From Megalonaias nervosa (lineage: Eukaryota; Mollusca; Bivalvia; Unionida; Unionidae): a stretch of DNA of 64,000 nucleotides. The notes under the pieces are model-generated. The model was not told the origin of the DNA. It made no database searches and worked only from the letters and a program-made list of their open reading frames with translations. Position numbers and translations under genes: made by a program. The DNA lies in the NCBI GenBank assembly GCA_016617855.1, contig JAECUM010006834.1:1-64000 (forward strand). Direction: 5' to 3'. Shown here in pieces: positions 9,210-17,059 of the stretch; positions within the stretch are counted from its first letter, which is position 1, and each line of letters begins with the position of its first letter.

Positions 9210-12200
9210 TCAGTCGGAAAAGATAATATCGAGTATAGATCTATCATCATGACAATACCCAAGTGCAAATGTATCTACTCCGTTTTCACAATAACGTTTG
9301 TCATCAAAATTACTCAATCCGCGTTTGATAATGACATCTGTTTCGAGTTTATGATGATTCGTTCGAATAGCCATTGCTCTTATAAAACTAACACCGCCGT
9401 CAAGCGCGTACTTGTAATCATCAAATTTCATAAACTTTTTAACAAAATCGCGAGGCAGACCATTTGCTTTTTTCGTTATTTCATCATTATCTAGCAATAC
9501 CACGTACATTTTACTGCGTAATCCAATAAAGTAATTGATGATGCTCGAGTTCATTTCATCTTTGAACTTACCAATAACCTTTTTATTTGTGTCGTCATGA
9601 AATTTACTGTCACAAGGGTATTCGGAAAGATCAAACAGATGTCGATTATCGTACATGTCCTGATAAATATCCTCACATTCGATTTCATATACGAGCGAGT
9701 CGGTATCAGTAAACAATAGTCTACTGGCCGGCCATTGATTTTTAACAAAATTATAATGAAAATCATACATCAGCCATTTCGATAAATCTAACACGGAAGC
9801 TCCAACGTAAATCGGTTTGTTTAGTTTTAGATTTGTTTTTCTTCTTTGTATCGCGACAAGATTTTCATTAAATATTTTCATGCTCACAAAATCATCGTCT
9901 GACACAAGTTTGTTTCTGCGATTTATATCATTAACCAGTTCGATATTTACCCTTTTTCTAATATTTTCCATCGTCTTACCAAAAACGGAATTGTTCATGA
10001 GTTTAAAAAAGTCTTTTTCAAATTTAGTTTCCGCCACAGCTCTTCTCGAAGTGTTCGAGTTAATGTAACCTTTCATCCAAGGTGATTGATTAAATTTTAG
10101 TACACGATGAACTTTTCTCAACATGAGACCAGCATCGACTGCTTGTTTTAAAACTTTGTAATGCAAAACATAATTTTTCTTATCAAGTAAATTTGGTACT
10201 AGTTTTTTGACCATATAATTTTGTCTTGGTGATGCTGACGTTTGTTGTTCCTGAGATAATAAACTATAATCTATGACCATCGATTCCGCACAGAAAGGAT
10301 AATCGTTATGCAATTTATGTAGCCAAGTTGGATAATCGAGATCAACTTCAACGAAGTACGAAACATCGTCGGGTATCTTTTTTTCTGTCTCTGATAGAAA
10401 TTGATCAACCGTAATCCAACGAAATTCACCAAAAGGCATTGGTTCTGCCATAGAATAACCGTACAAGTTATTGCAATCTAGATAAATTATATACTTCGAA
10501 GGAAGCTTAGGATTATACTCTTTCAAGTATTTGTTATTTGCTTCAGCATATTTTTTTATGATCATGCTAATGCCACCTCGGATACCTTTTTCGATAAAAT
10601 TGAACATATCAACGTCAGTCAGTAATTCTAACCTTACCTTACTAAACTTTAGCAGAACATCCCACGACAGCCCGGGAGCAGAATAATACCAACAAGGATC
10701 TAATCTGTAATTATTATAACTCACTTCTCGAAAACTTTCAAAAACATCTGCTAGTAATAAAACATCTGTTTTTAGGTATAAATCATGATAATCACCAAAC
10801 GTCTTGCAATCAAATTCTTTCCAGATATCTTGTGCATATTTGTACTCATCATCGGTTATATTTTCATTTTTAAGTTGTGAGTAAAATTTGTCCTTGTCAG
10901 GTAGCGAAGTTTCATCAAATTTACTCCAATCATCGAGATACTCGTACGGAAATATTCCTTTTTTAGTCAGTAGATTAAATTTTGCTCTAAAACAGTCTCG
11001 TAGGTTATCAAATTTACTACCAGCTTTCATGGCATTTTCTACAAGCTCATCTAACGATGCTGCCATAAACTGTAAGCTGTCAATAAAACGCAACTTACCT
11101 AAAGTAACTGACATATACTTTTCAAAATTATTTGGAATGCATTTGATAACGTTATTGAGTTTTAAACGAGCTTTTACGTTAGGATCACCAAAAGCTTCTA
11201 CGATAATGTGGCTATCATATCCTCGAAAGTTGTGAAGAATAACTGGAATAAAATCTGGAGCATGAAATTTTAAATTACATTGATCATGAGCCGCTCCACG
11301 ATACTGTCCGGTTAAATGACAATGGTCACGTACTTTCTTGTCCCTGACGTTGTCAGAGTCAAAAGCTTTTTCACAAATATGACAAATTTCTGCTTGCTCA
11401 TAATCAGATTCTTGTTGAGATGTCAGTTTTATCATTGGAGTTACTTTTTTCAAATGATAAAATATATTATCAACTTCGCTAATCAACCGTTTGAGAAGCC
11501 AAACAGCTGGACTTTTACCACGATATAATTTGATTGGTTTAGATAATTTTGAATTAGCACAACAAACTATCTTGTACGCTACTCCACACGGAACATGATT
11601 TTGAGTTTTTCTTGTACTCGATTGGTCAGGATTATTTTCTGCGCCAAGTACAGGCTGAAGTAAGCATTCGAAATCAGCGTATATGACGAAAGGAATTTTT
11701 AGTTTGTGATTGTGATTGACATACTGTAATAAACTATTTTCTTTGGACGGCATCGTTATTCGTTGTACGTCACTACAGTACTGTAAATGATTTTGTAATT
11801 TTTCATTGTCATTACAACCGTGCAAGCAGCGATAACAAAAGAACGTTTTCTTCTTTCGTTTATTATACTGTCCGCCAACTAGTCCATTAAAGTTTTTGAT
11901 CCAAACGTAATGATTCTTGTAGAACAGTAAGTTTATAGTCGATTGTGAAGCTTTTTCTGAAATATATCTTGGATAAACCTTTTCTTTTTCATCAAGTCCG
12001 AAAACGTTGATCGAAACATTGTTTTGCTTTTCAAACTTTGGTATTTGATTTGCTGCCACTGGAAAGTCAATATCTTTAAAATTTAATTTTGACACGTGAT
12101 TGATATACTTCTCAACACGATCAGCATTTTTTTCTGCTGGAAATAACGCAGAAAGAACAGCCCATTGGAAACATTTGTTATCAATGTACTTTACGTTTAT

Positions 12201-12701
12201 ACAGCATTTTTTATTTTTTATTTTTAGTGGCAGGTCGATATACGAACTACCGCGTAATGCGTCATATTTCATTGTGTGAAATAAAATTTCCTTGATCATT
12301 TCAAACTTCCAACCCGAACCCGATACGGTAAATTCTTCTATCTTTTTCCAGATTTCTTGGTGTATTTCATTAGCTAGTGACAAAAGATCAGTCCCGAGCA
12401 AAACACGCCTTGATTTTGCATTAATATAAGGGTCTGTAGTTTCCGTGTTAGTCGATCCCTCTGTCACAAGTAGTTTTGAAAATATAACGTGATATTGCAC
12501 TAATATTCTTATACCCTTATGTTTTTCAAGTTCACGTTTTACAGTTGGCTCTAGCAGGTGGTAAAGATTTGTTGCAGTAAAATTTACCAGTACGATTTGT
12601 TTATCAAACCGATAACTGTTGTCGAATCCTGTAAAGGCAGTCGCTATTTTTTCAGGTTCTCCAATAAGACTCTTCTTGGCTATATCACGTAATTTCAGCA
12701 T
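9210..12701 (-). CDS. Protein-primed family B DNA polymerase (pPolB)
   Basis: This replicates the element using a terminal-protein primer. The ATG at 12701 (MLKLRDIAKK) gives 1163 residues; the frame stays open to 12779, but only through a TTG. N-terminal third: a C-x-W (about 177) with H-Y-x-W (about 264) pattern that could be a degenerate papain/OTU-like domain, then a CxxC..HxxxxC finger (about 289-309). Exonuclease motifs are YADFEC (about 341), HNFRGYDSH (about 490) and YLKTDVLLLADVF (about 642). A treble-clef CHIC..CHLTGQYRGAAHDQCNL insert sits at about 440-475. Polymerase motifs are RGGIS (about 708), YLDCNNLYGYSM (about 740, motif A), KLMNNSVFGKTMEN (about 900, motif B) and FTDTDSLVYEI (about 997, motif C). 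All catalytic acidic residues are present and no break is seen. Confidence 0.96.
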   Translation of the reverse strand: MLKLRDIAKKSLIGEPEKIATAFTGFDNSYRFDKQIVLVNFTATNLYHLLEPTVKRELEKHKGIRILVQYHVIFSKLLVTEGSTNTETTDPYINAKSRRVLLGTDLLSLANEIHQEIWKKIEEFTVSGSGWKFEMIKEILFHTMKYDALRGSSYIDLPLKIKNKKCCINVKYIDNKCFQWAVLSALFPAEKNADRVEKYINHVSKLNFKDIDFPVAANQIPKFEKQNNVSINVFGLDEKEKVYPRYISEKASQSTINLLFYKNHYVWIKNFNGLVGGQYNKRKKKTFFCYRCLHGCNDNEKLQNHLQYCSDVQRITMPSKENSLLQYVNHNHKLKIPFVIYADFECLLQPVLGAENNPDQSSTRKTQNHVPCGVAYKIVCCANSKLSKPIKLYRGKSPAVWLLKRLISEVDNIFYHLKKVTPMIKLTSQQESDYEQAEICHICEKAFDSDNVRDKKVRDHCHLTGQYRGAAHDQCNLKFHAPDFIPVILHNFRGYDSHIIVEAFGDPNVKARLKLNNVIKCIPNNFEKYMSVTLGKLRFIDSLQFMAASLDELVENAMKAGSKFDNLRDCFRAKFNLLTKKGIFPYEYLDDWSKFDETSLPDKDKFYSQLKNENITDDEYKYAQDIWKEFDCKTFGDYHDLYLKTDVLLLADVFESFREVSYNNYRLDPCWYYSAPGLSWDVLLKFSKVRLELLTDVDMFNFIEKGIRGGISMIIKKYAEANNKYLKEYNPKLPSKYIIYLDCNNLYGYSMAEPMPFGEFRWITVDQFLSETEKKIPDDVSYFVEVDLDYPTWLHKLHNDYPFCAESMVIDYSLLSQEQQTSASPRQNYMVKKLVPNLLDKKNYVLHYKVLKQAVDAGLMLRKVHRVLKFNQSPWMKGYINSNTSRRAVAETKFEKDFFKLMNNSVFGKTMENIRKRVNIELVNDINRRNKLVSDDDFVSMKIFNENLVAIQRRKTNLKLNKPIYVGASVLDLSKWLMYDFHYNFVKNQWPASRLLFTDTDSLVYEIECEDIYQDMYDNRHLFDLSEYPCDSKFHDDTNKKVIGKFKDEMNSSIINYFIGLRSKMYVVLLDNDEITKKANGLPRDFVKKFMKFDDYKYALDGGVSFIRAMAIRTNHHKLETDVIIKRGLSNFDDKRYCENGVDTFALGYCHDDRSILDIIFSD

Positions 12702-12806
12702 TGCTATATAATAGTGTAATATTATATGTTTAATTGATTGTTCGATCGATAACTCACTGCACGCCAGCTGAACAAACAATTAGAGATATAAAATCCTTAT
12801 AGTATA
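12702..12806. promoter_or_regulatory. Divergent promoter region between pPolB and HNH genes
   Basis: About 105 bp separate the two outward-facing start codons. The plus strand has GATATAAAATCC about 23 bp before the HNH ATG. The minus strand has TATTATATAGCA just before the pPolB ATG. Similar TATATAA/TATAAAAT stretches precede most genes in the element, so TATA-type gene promoters are likely. On the minus strand TTGTTTGTTCAG at about 12770 also looks like a 3' splice site. Confidence 0.4.
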
Positions 12807-13631
12807 ATGACAGCAAATCTGAGATACATTCGATTGACAGCAGAGGAGCAAGAAGCATATCATGTTCATCCGAAGTATAACTTCTACGCTGGAAATGCAT
12901 TAGGTTCGGTTATTAACATAAAATCTAAAAAATCTATAGGAAAACCAACACCAGCTGGAATGATAATTTCAGTGAAAGGCGATGAAACAGATATGACTAA
13001 AATGTTTAGAAAAGATTTTATATATACTTTGTTCTGCGATGATATTCCAGAAGGACAAAGAGTCTATCGAGTAAATGGCTCGATCAGCGATGACAATATT
13101 AACAACTTATCTTTACAAAACGAGTTTCAGCCGCACCCGGTCTTTGATTTATACGAAGCAAATGATCACGGGATAATTCGACATGTAAGGACAAAAAAAG
13201 TTGTTGGTTTTATGAGTAATATGGGTTATCTCATAGCAAATGTCAGAGGAACACTGACTAATCAAGTTAATTATTCTATACATCGTTTTGTGTATGAAAC
13301 GTTCAATGGCGTTATTCCAGACAATTTAGTTATCGATCATATTAACAAAATTAAAACTAATAATTGTATTGAAAATTTAGATCTAGTTACACCAGAAGAA
13401 AACACCCGACGTGGGTCTAATTCTAGTGGATCTAATTTCAGAAACCCTAAAAGATCAGTTATTTCAGTAAATTTAGAAACTGGAGAAAAAATGAAATTTA
13501 GATCAATATCAGCTGCAGCAAAGCATCTTAAAATTCATCCACAAAGAGTAATAGACGTTGCCGACGGCAGAACTAAATCAGCAACGTCAATGTCAACTTT
13601 TGACAGATTTAGTTTTAGATATGATGATTAA
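12807..13631 (+). CDS. HNH endonuclease-like protein with duplicated HNH module and NUMOD-like tail
   Basis: The protein has 274 residues, starting at an ATG. Residues about 109-195 form a NUMOD4/HNH-type module: FDLYEANDHGIIRH, then HRFVYETFNGVI, the VIDHIN metal-binding core and NNCIENLDLVT. Residues about 20-104 repeat the same layout (FYAGNALGSVINI, FIYTLFCDDI, NINNLSLQ), but the D-H pair is replaced by Y-R, so the first copy should be inactive. Residues about 217-270 (FRSISAAAKHLKIHPQRVID) resemble the NUMOD1 DNA-binding motif of homing endonucleases. The target is unknown. It diverges from pPolB and overlaps the next minus-strand frame by 17 bp. The role could be resolution, nicking or spread of the element. 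Confidence 0.85.
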   Translation: MTANLRYIRLTAEEQEAYHVHPKYNFYAGNALGSVINIKSKKSIGKPTPAGMIISVKGDETDMTKMFRKDFIYTLFCDDIPEGQRVYRVNGSISDDNINNLSLQNEFQPHPVFDLYEANDHGIIRHVRTKKVVGFMSNMGYLIANVRGTLTNQVNYSIHRFVYETFNGVIPDNLVIDHINKIKTNNCIENLDLVTPEENTRRGSNSSGSNFRNPKRSVISVNLETGEKMKFRSISAAAKHLKIHPQRVIDVADGRTKSATSMSTFDRFSFRYDD

Positions 13632-13896
13632 TGATATTTCGTAATTCTGTCTTAGTAAGACAGCTATGTGCAAATGCTATAATATCATCGCGATCAAATT
13701 TTAATGTTATAAAAGCATTTTCATTAAGTTTATTTTTTTCTGCTGCTGTTAGTAATATTTTATGAGAATCACCTTGCGTAACAATAACGTCAACAAAATA
13801 TGCACTATAACCCGACAGACATTTTCTTACCGCTTCGGCTAGTTCCTTGTAATTTAATATATTAACCTTTTGATGATATTTTACCTCGTCAGTCAT
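13615..13896 (-). CDS. Small unknown protein, 93 aa
   Basis: The frame starts at an ATG at 13896 and overlaps the end of the HNH gene by 17 bp in convergent orientation. The protein is mixed alpha/beta with no cysteines beyond two isolated ones. It contains LKFDRDDIIAFAHSCL and an N-terminal KYHQKVNILNYKELAEAV helix. Read toward the plus-strand gene at 13935 it leaves a 38-bp divergent spacer that contains TATATTATAATATG. I do not recognise a family. Confidence 0.55.
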   Translation of the reverse strand: MTDEVKYHQKVNILNYKELAEAVRKCLSGYSAYFVDVIVTQGDSHKILLTAAEKNKLNENAFITLKFDRDDIIAFAHSCLTKTELRNIINHHI

Positions 13897-13934
13897 ATCT
13901 TATAACAATAAATTAGATAAAAGTATATTATAAT

Positions 13935-14463
13935 ATGAACTTAATGAAACTACTTGCTGATATATACTCTGAGGATACAATCGCAGACAATGTAAAAGTC
14001 GCTGGTGATAAAGTTGCCTGCGATAAAGTAGCAGACAATGTTAAAATCTCTACCGATATAATAAACAAATCTGCTAGTTATAGCGAAGATGATATTTTGT
14101 ACAACAATGAATCTGACGATGATAATGAAATAGTCACCGTCGCTGACAGAAAAAATTACAGCAGACCAACAACTGGACGATATAATATTAAGTATCATAT
14201 TGCTAAAAAAAATAATAAAATTTAATTTTACTGTTGCCGAACAACAGATATTTTGGCAGCTTATCAGACCATTTTTAAATATAAAAATAACTGGCCAGCG
14301 AAGAAGTATAAAATACGATTTTATTTTTGCTAAGATATTTAATTTAATGCCAGTTGATAATGAAAGAAAATTACATTTAATTTCGTTATGTAAACCAATA
14401 AAATGTAAATCTATTAAACATAAGTACGAACAAATTTATAATAACGTTATTGGATCGACTTAG
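13935..14463 (+). CDS. Two-part unknown protein, broken at A8 (VLTF3-like C-terminus?)
   Basis: The first frame (13935-14225, ATG) is acidic with repeated DKVA/DNVK segments. The second (14200-14463) has no ATG and lies one base ahead, so the two are probably one gene of about 175 residues. They are interrupted by a +1 shift at an A8 run (14205-14212). The second part has RRSIKYDFIFAKIFNLM, then LISLCKPIKCKSIKHKYEQIYNNV. This recalls the C-terminal pattern of viral late transcription factor VLTF3-like proteins (R-x-x-x-x-Y-x-x-x-x-K-I, then K-x-x-K). The likeness is by eye and uncertain. The end overlaps the integrase stop by 17 bp, convergently. Confidence 0.45.
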
Positions 14464-15777
14464 TTGGTACCCAGCTATTAAATTTATCGCTATATCCACG
14501 CCACTTGACTAAACTTTTATCGCCGCGTTTTCGGATAACTTTTTCGATAACGAAAACATCTTGCTCAGTTTTCTGAAGTTCTTGTTCATAAAAACTACCA
14601 ATGATCGGTTCCCCTGCCAGATCTTTTAGCGCGTATGTTACAGGTATTGTTAAAAGTACTTTATCAACTACAAACACTTCTTCAGTCCAGTTTGGAGTAA
14701 ATCCTTTTTCAAATGTTTTTTTAGTCAGAGAAATTCTAACTTTATCACCGACTTTAAATTTATGTCTGCGGTACATGTTTTCATTTGCAAGAATCGGATT
14801 TTTAATTGCGTCGTTTGGCGATAGTTTAGTGGTTCGATGTTTCGTGTTATTATATTCGTCAACAATGTTTTGTAAATTGTCAATATATTTATTGGTATTT
14901 TTAGCTGTCAAATATTTGTGTATTTTTTCGTTTAGCGTGCGATTAAATCGCTCGACGACAACGCTTTTTCCCTCGTTCCCTGTAACATATTTTTTAATGT
15001 TATTTTGTTCTAGAAACTGTTCAAACTCTTTATTAAAAAATTCTGCTCCGTGATCGGTCCAGATTTTATTTGGTTTTCTTTCTGTACTTGTTATTATTTG
15101 TTTTAACGCATCAGTTATCGACGTCCCTGTTTTATCTGAAACAGGTACACTAAAAGCATATTTACTAAAAACATCGACAACATTAAACAAATATTTCTTA
15201 TTATCATTAAATTCTGCTAGATTTGACACATCTACTAAATCTATCGCCCAGATATCATCAACGGCATTTGCGACAACTTTACGTCGCGTAAACTTTTTTT
15301 TTTAGGTTTGTGTAGTTCGGCTGCGAGATCGTCATACAATTCCTTTCCGAGTCCAAGTTTATATTTTGCTCCTATCATTCCCTGAACAAATCTTCTATCA
15401 AAACGTTCTCGCGTATTTGTCGGCTCCATATCACGAAGTTCGTCCAACATTACTTTATCACAACCAGCTTTATCTTGCTCGTTGTCCCGGTAACAGATAT
15501 CGTGACGCATTGCTATTGCATCAACTTGATTATAAGGCTCCTGTCCTGGCAGCGGATTATCATTTTCATCTAGTTGTTTATCAAGAGGATTATAAGATCC
15601 AGTGTATTTATGACCTGGCAATGTCCAACCTCCTTTTGGTTTCGGCAGTTTGCCAATAAATTTATGTATATCTATACCTGTACCTATTATTTCTCTGTTG
15701 TTACAACGTTGACAATATGTGACAATTTTATTTTGCTCAAGACATAAATCTCTGTCAGAATCGCACTTGCATATCAT
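14447..15777 (-). CDS. PLA2-like domain plus retrovirus-like integrase with chromodomain, frame-broken
   Basis: Part 1 (15777 to 15241, ATG start) has an N-terminal Cys cluster (CKC..CQRC). A GxxKYTGSYNPLD calcium-loop-like stretch and AIAMRHDICYRDN follow, the His-Asp signature of phospholipase A2 as in parvoviral VP1. Part 2 is a DDE integrase: the first Asp lies in a WAIDLVDV stretch just upstream of 15229, then WTDHGAEF, then VVVERFNRT. A C-terminal chromodomain (VIRKRGDKSLVKWRGY) ends at 14447. The join falls at an A10 run (15294-15303), where the reading frame must slip back by one. Known Polintons fuse these domains in frame. The GTG at 15229 is not the real start, since homology continues upstream of it. 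Confidence 0.88.
15294..15303 (-). other. A10 slippery run at the PLA2/integrase junction
   Basis: On the coding strand ten A residues are followed by G. This contains the heptamer A AAA AAG, on which -1 ribosomal slippage is known in other systems. Slipping back one base joins the two open frames. A 1-base deletion in the element or a homopolymer error in the assembly explains it equally well. Confidence 0.6.
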
Positions 15778-15831
15778 TCTATATTTTTAGTCGTCTACTA
15801 AAATAATCTTGTCAGAGGGAGGGCAACCAGC

Positions 15832-15978
15832 TCAAAACGTTTTCTTTAAAAACATACTTTTTCTTTTTCCACAGATTGCACAAATACTTTTTAGCATCAT
15901 TCTATTATTTTTTGTTTTTTCCGTCGTCTCATCCTAATTTTCTGTTTTAGTTTTACATTTCAGACAATATGTTGACAT
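15832..15978 (-). pseudogene. Small zinc-ribbon protein (DUF5679-like) with in-frame TAG
   Basis: A 48-codon minus-strand frame starts at an ATG at 15978 and ends with TGA at 15832. It encodes YCLKCK near the start and ICAICGKRK near the end: two CxxC knuckles separated by about 27 residues, with a basic C-terminus. This layout matches the short DUF5679-type proteins found in Polintons and related viruses. Codon 15 is an amber TAG (about 15934-15936), which splits the frame. The position between the protease and the PLA2/integrase genes on the same strand supports a real gene. It has either decayed by one point mutation or is read through. Confidence 0.6.
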
Positions 15979-16016
15979 TATATATTTGTAAGGTTAGATA
16001 AAATTTATTGCAAGCT

Positions 16017-16612
16017 TTAGATAGCTTTACAAAAATTAATTGCAATCTCATCATTAGCGTGAGAAGGTTGCTTATCAAACTGTAAAATAAACTTTAAAAA
16101 ATTAAGATCTTTTGACATCTGTCGGACAAACATTATACAATAATATCCGCAAGCAGAAGTTCCAACAGGTTGAAGTTGATTAGACGAATAATATATTTTT
16201 TTGTATTTTTTTTTATGTATTTTTTTATTACATTGCTCGGTGGAAGTCCAAACGAGTCAAAATAATTGTTATTATAAACTGCTACCCAATGTGTGCCGGA
16301 TCCGTCATTGAAATCTTGTATATTTATCACACACGAACCACCTTCAGTGTCGAGTTCATCTTTGGAATAAACTCCGTGAAATCTGGGAACTGATTTTAGT
16401 TTATCAAGTATATCAAAGTTACTTAGCGGGGTGGCCGTGTTCCCGGCAATGTTAGACCACGTCCGATTCCTAGCAGATTTGGCAGTAGACTTCCAGCTAG
16501 TCCCGCTAAAAGTGGAGCGAACGGAATAATTCCTCCTTGTTTTGTTCGATTTCGTTTTTTCGTTTTCTTTTTTTTTCGTTGTGGTTTTTCGTTGATGCGT
16601 TGCATTGGGCAT
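16017..16612 (-). CDS. Adenain-like cysteine protease, frame-broken before the catalytic Cys
   Basis: The maturation protease cleaves capsid precursors. The upstream frame (16612 to 16133) contains the FDILDKL start typical of the family, FHGVYSKDEL, GTHWVAVY (catalytic His) and YFDSFG (acidic member). The rest, with Gln followed seven residues later by the catalytic Cys in an SACGYYC context, lies in another frame (about 16205 to 16017). A one-base slip back at A-rich sequence (about 16197-16228, with A7 and A9 runs) is needed. The Gln-Cys spacing of seven matches adenovirus protease. The N-terminal 60 codons overlap another frame and may not be protease; the true start is unclear. Confidence 0.85.
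16423..16605 (-). CDS. Basic, GL-rich 60-aa peptide overlapping the protease N-terminus
   Basis: The frame starts at an ATG at 16605. The first 24 residues are strongly basic (KKKKTKKRNRTK). A hydrophobic Gly/Leu-rich stretch follows (FAPLLAGLAGSLLPNLLGIG), then a TLPG end. Basic head plus amphipathic or hydrophobic tail is the layout of small core or membrane-active capsid peptides of the adenovirus pX/pVI kind. It lies in a different frame from the protease over its whole length, and this frame looks the more protein-like of the two here. It may be separate, or fused by frameshift to the protease. Confidence 0.55.
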   Translation of the reverse strand: MQRINEKPQRKKKKTKKRNRTKQGGIIPFAPLLAGLAGSLLPNLLGIGRGLTLPGTRPPR

Positions 16613-16641
16613 TATATTTATCGGTCACATAAAATTAAGCT

Positions 16642-17040
16642 TTAGACTATTTTCTTTATACCACTACCCTCAACTGCTTTTTTCGTTGCGCCAGATATTG
16701 CGCCAGACGCTGCTGCTAATCCTAATGTACCTAACACCGGTAACATTTTTGGTATTATAGTGCTAGCTAGTACTGATAATGCCGGACCAAAGAAACCACC
16801 TTCCACCACAATGCGGTGGGACATCGCTGTTATTTGTGCGGCACTTAAATTTAAAACAAAAGGTTTTTTGCGATCGTATTTATTTGCTTGATTTTTGGTT
16901 AACATTAATTTTGTTAAAATACCCGTTTGAGAGCCAGGATTAACCTTTAATGATACCTGTCTCTGCTTTGCAACAGCAGCTGCTAATTTTTTAACTTGAC
17001 CATCAGTCAAATATATTTCTTTTACAATATATTTTGTCAT
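16642..17040 (-). CDS. Minor capsid protein candidate, 132 aa
   Basis: The frame starts at an ATG at 17040. The N-terminal two thirds are basic and beta-rich, with TDGQVKKLAAAV and KLMLTKNQANKYDR, a pattern recurring in Polinton small capsid proteins. Then comes VVEGGFFGPAL and a hydrophobic Gly/Ala stretch (VLGTLGLAAASGAISGA) with a basic tail. The GGF resembles adenain cleavage sites ([MIL]xGG|x), though Val replaces the first residue. It lies between the major capsid protein and protease genes on the same strand, consistent with a pVI-like internal protein. The exact role is inferred. Confidence 0.7.
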   Translation of the reverse strand: MTKYIVKEIYLTDGQVKKLAAAVAKQRQVSLKVNPGSQTGILTKLMLTKNQANKYDRKKPFVLNLSAAQITAMSHRIVVEGGFFGPALSVLASTIIPKMLPVLGTLGLAAASGAISGATKKAVEGSGIKKIV

Positions 17041-17059
17041 CTTATATAACGATTGCAGA

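Noticed and set aside
9210..12779. pPolB starting at 12779
   Set aside because: The codon is TTG; the first ATG is at 12701.
14601..15053. Plus-strand 150-aa frame
   Set aside because: Antisense shadow of the integrase with no motif.
14447..15229. Integrase as a stand-alone 260-aa gene starting at 15229
   Set aside because: That start is a GTG inside a conserved stretch; the first catalytic Asp and clear homology lie upstream.
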